Assembly: GCF_001279695.1 (NCBI RefSeq)
Contig: NZ_LGDD01000287.1
Span: 1-64,000 of the forward strand
DNA from: Streptomyces sp. WM6378
GTDB lineage: Bacteria > Actinomycetota > Actinomycetes > Streptomycetales > Streptomycetaceae
Length of the DNA stretch: 64,000 nucleotides
Direction of reading: 5' to 3'
Shown here piece by piece: positions 61,864 through 64,000 of the stretch. A model generated the notes under the pieces. That model was given only the letters and a program-made list of their open reading frames with translations. It was not told where the DNA came from and did not search any database. Position numbers and translations under genes: made by a program. Numbering within the stretch: position 1 is the stretch's first letter; the number at the start of each line of letters is the position of its first letter.

Positions 61864-63438
61864 ATGAACAGTCTCGACTGGGCCGTGCTCATCGGCTACT
61901 TCGGCGTGATGGTCGCGATCGGCATCTGGTCCCACAAGCGGGTCGACAATGTCTCCGACTTCTTCACCGCCGGCGGCAGGATGCCGTGGTGGCTGTCCGG
62001 CATCTCGCACCACATGTCCGGCTACAGCGCGGTGATGTTCACCGGCTACGCGGGCATCGCCTACCAGTACGGCGTCACGTCCTTCGTGACCTGGTCGTTC
62101 CCCATCGCCGTCGGCATCGGCATCGGCGCGAGGCTCTTCGCGCCCCGGCTCAACCGGCTGCGCTCCAAGCTGCACGTGGCCTCCCCGCTCGAATACCTCA
62201 AGAACCGCTACAACGTCTCGACCCAGCAGGCCCTCGCCTGGTCCGGGCTGCTGCTGAAGATCGTCGACGTGGGCGCCAAGTGGGCCGCGATCGCGACCCT
62301 CTTGTCGGTGTTCACCGGCATCACGATCACGCAGGGCATCTTCATCACGGGCTGCATCACCGCGGTGTACTGCACGGTCGGCGGGCTGTGGGCGGACGCG
62401 CTGACCGAACTGGGCCAGTTCATCATCCAGTTGTTCGCCGGGCTCGCGATGCTGATCGCCGTCATGGGCAAGCTGGACGGCTTCTCCACGCTGTGGACGG
62501 TCTGGGACAAGCTGCCCAGCGGTCACGCGCACGCCACCGCGGGCCCGTACACCGTCACGTTCCTGATGGCGTTCCTGTTCATCAAGACCTTCGAGTACAA
62601 CGGCGGCATGTGGAACCAGGCCCAGCGCTACATGGCCACCGACTCGGCGCGCTCGGCGACCCGTTCGGCCCGGCTCTCGGCGATTCTGTGGGCGGTCTGG
62701 CCGACGGTGCTCTTCTTCCCGATGTGGTGCGCGCCGCTCCTGGTCCACGCCAAGAAGCCGGACGGGTCGGACAGTTACGCCCTGATGACCGAGACGCTGC
62801 TGCCGCACGGCATGCTCGGCCTGGTCGTCGTCGGCTTCTTCTCGCACACCATGGCCATGTGCTCCTCGGACGCCAACGCCATCTCGGCCGTCTTCACCCG
62901 GGACGTCATGCCCGTCCTGTCGAAGTCGGCCCGCGCCTGGAACTCGCGCGCGGGGCTCGTCGCCGCGCGCCTGTCGACGCTGGTCTTCCTCGGCCTGTCG
63001 ATGACGGTCGCGACGCAGGTCAATTCACCCGCGTTCAAGGACATCATCACCGTCGTGATCAAGTGGGTGGCCGGGCTCATGGGCCCGATCGCGATCCCGT
63101 TCATGCTGGGCATGCTCAAGACCTTCCGCCAGTCAGGCCCCACGGCCGCGCTCACCAGCTGGGCGGCCGGGCTGCTCGCGTTCTTCTTCGTGAACTACGA
63201 CCTGGACGGGTCGCAGAAGACCGGGGTGGCGCTGCAGTGGCAGGTGTCGGTGCCGCTGGCGATCTCGCTCGTCCTGTACATCGTGATCGGCCTGCTCAGG
63301 CCGGAGGACACCCCGGAGCGGGACGCGCTGCTCGCCCGCATCAACTCCGATGACGACGGCCCGGGTTCAAAGTCCGCCGCGGCGTCCGTGCCGGCTCAGC
63401 CGGAGGCCGGCGACGCGAAGGTGACGACGGCCGACTGA
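61864..63438 (+). CDS. Sodium:solute symporter (SSF family)
   Basis: A 524-residue SSF transporter with about 13 membrane segments. It begins with WAVLIGYFGVMVAIGIW and has DFFTAGGRMPWWLSGIS in the second helix, VGGLWADALTELGQF in the sixth, and a hydrophilic tail rich in Ala, Ser and Asp. The family couples sodium entry to uptake of sugars, amino acids, vitamins or myo-inositol. GGAGGGGGC precedes ATG 61864. The substrate cannot be told; a palindrome upstream suggests control by a repressor. Confidence 0.9.
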   Translation: MNSLDWAVLIGYFGVMVAIGIWSHKRVDNVSDFFTAGGRMPWWLSGISHHMSGYSAVMFTGYAGIAYQYGVTSFVTWSFPIAVGIGIGARLFAPRLNRLRSKLHVASPLEYLKNRYNVSTQQALAWSGLLLKIVDVGAKWAAIATLLSVFTGITITQGIFITGCITAVYCTVGGLWADALTELGQFIIQLFAGLAMLIAVMGKLDGFSTLWTVWDKLPSGHAHATAGPYTVTFLMAFLFIKTFEYNGGMWNQAQRYMATDSARSATRSARLSAILWAVWPTVLFFPMWCAPLLVHAKKPDGSDSYALMTETLLPHGMLGLVVVGFFSHTMAMCSSDANAISAVFTRDVMPVLSKSARAWNSRAGLVAARLSTLVFLGLSMTVATQVNSPAFKDIITVVIKWVAGLMGPIAIPFMLGMLKTFRQSGPTAALTSWAAGLLAFFFVNYDLDGSQKTGVALQWQVSVPLAISLVLYIVIGLLRPEDTPERDALLARINSDDDGPGSKSAAASVPAQPEAGDAKVTTAD

Positions 63439-63509
63439 CCTTCGACGGTACGGGTGTGACGGCCCGCCCTGGGCTCCCCGCCGGGCGCGGGCCAACGCGT
63501 CGCCGGGGT

Positions 63510-63914
63510 TCAGCCGACGATCCCCGGCTCGCGCCGGGCGTCGCCGCCGTTGGCGGGATAGGCGTCGTCGCGGTGCGGGCCCCAGCGCTCGTAACGGAGG
63601 AGCTTCGACTCGTCGTTCTGCGGCGGGCAGTGCTGGCCGTCGTCCTCGTTCTCGTCCATCACCATGTCGTCGACGGCCTGTTGGGCGTCCCGGGCGTCGT
63701 ACGGCGGGAGGTCGCCCTCGCGGGCCGAGGGGGCGGTGAACGCGGGCTCCTCCTCGGACTGGACGTACTGCTGGTGGCCTGCGTCGTCGGCCGGGGCCGC
63801 GATCGAGGTGCCCGCGCCGCTGCCGAGCAGCACGAGGGCGACCAGCGGGGCCGTGAACCAGCGTGCCGACAGGCCGCGGGAGTACGCGGTGCGGGCCTTG
63901 GGGATGGGGGTCAT
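63510..63914 (-). CDS. Small secreted protein of unknown function
   Basis: A 134-residue protein with a signal peptide: basic start (KARTAYSRGLSARW), hydrophobic core LVALVLLGSGAG and Ala-rich cleavage region SIAAPAD. The mature part is acidic and hydrophilic (EEEPAFTAP, DENEDDGQHCP) without recognised domains. It is convergent with the symporter gene. The window ends 86 bases upstream of its start. Confidence 0.65.
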   Translation of the reverse strand: MTPIPKARTAYSRGLSARWFTAPLVALVLLGSGAGTSIAAPADDAGHQQYVQSEEEPAFTAPSAREGDLPPYDARDAQQAVDDMVMDENEDDGQHCPPQNDESKLLRYERWGPHRDDAYPANGGDARREPGIVG

Positions 63915-64000
63915 GACGACGACCCTGGCGAACTCACGCGTGCGCGCGCGAAGGACACGCGGTTCTGGAGCCCGTCATCCGCCCGCACGAGTGGTTTCAG

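Noticed and set aside
1-64000. CRISPR array, secondary-metabolite cluster, rRNA operon
   Set aside because: No regularly spaced repeats, PKS/NRPS modules or rRNA-like sequence were seen.

Overview
The window is high-GC chromosomal DNA of a Streptomyces (or a very close relative). The evidence is the gene order fruA-fruK-fruR / hrdD / pat-like acetyltransferase, the XRE(DUF5753)-DUF397 pair, a GPP34 protein, LCP and L,D-transpeptidase wall enzymes, GTG/TTG starts and the genus-typical interspersed hairpin repeats. The two flanks look like ordinary vertically inherited core. The middle, about 22.9-49.2 kb, looks like an accessory island ending at an intact tRNA-Arg(CCU).

Left flank (1-22.9 kb): an SDR oxidoreductase and a P1/DmpA-type peptidase; an L,D-transpeptidase lipoprotein behind a Crp-like box; a DUF6227 protein; the fructose PTS cluster (fruA, fruK, fruR, minus strand) with a direct-repeat operator touching the fruR start codon; an MFS exporter divergent from a WYL regulator; the sigma factor gene hrdD behind a textbook SigR-type promoter, divergent from a phosphinothricin-acetyltransferase-like GNAT; a DODA-type dioxygenase divergent from a MarR regulator; a 14-TM MFS exporter with its TetR regulator; a secreted M6 metalloprotease; an acyl-CoA synthetase gene with a clean internal in-frame deletion; an LCP wall-polymer ligase; and a second L,D-transpeptidase paralogous to the first.

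Island (about 22.9-49.2 kb): first, a four-gene minus-strand operon. Its first gene encodes a small effector-like protein ending in ITQVGGD, and its second a large NLR/STAND-like protein beginning with VTQVAGD. This is the arrangement expected of amyloid-motif (RHIM-like, BASS) signalling pairs in bacterial immunity, and it carries two unrecognised accessory genes. Next come a degenerate Nudix protein and a small HTH protein, then a plus-strand group made of two winged-helix-like proteins, a degenerate tyrosine-recombinase-like protein and an overlapping DDE-transposase-like protein. Scars follow: a C-terminal UDP-glucose dehydrogenase fragment and a tyrosine-integrase fragment. Then comes a polymorphic-toxin locus (LamG surface protein, a 2340-residue Rhs protein with HINT and HNH nuclease tip, and an overlapping DUF4265 putative immunity gene), an acyltransferase-3 membrane protein, and a heavily frameshifted XRE/TPR regulator pseudogene just before the tRNA.

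Right flank (49.2-64 kb): DinB-type protein; a cysteine-rich small protein divergent from an XRE-flavoprotein pair; a GT-C-like membrane protein; a D,D-carboxypeptidase with a very long disordered cytoplasmic region; GPP34; XRE/DUF397 pair; an EthD-like protein divergent from an SDR across a perfect 17-bp palindrome; a sodium:solute symporter; and a small secreted protein.

All functional calls are by motif reading from the sequence alone; no database search was run.
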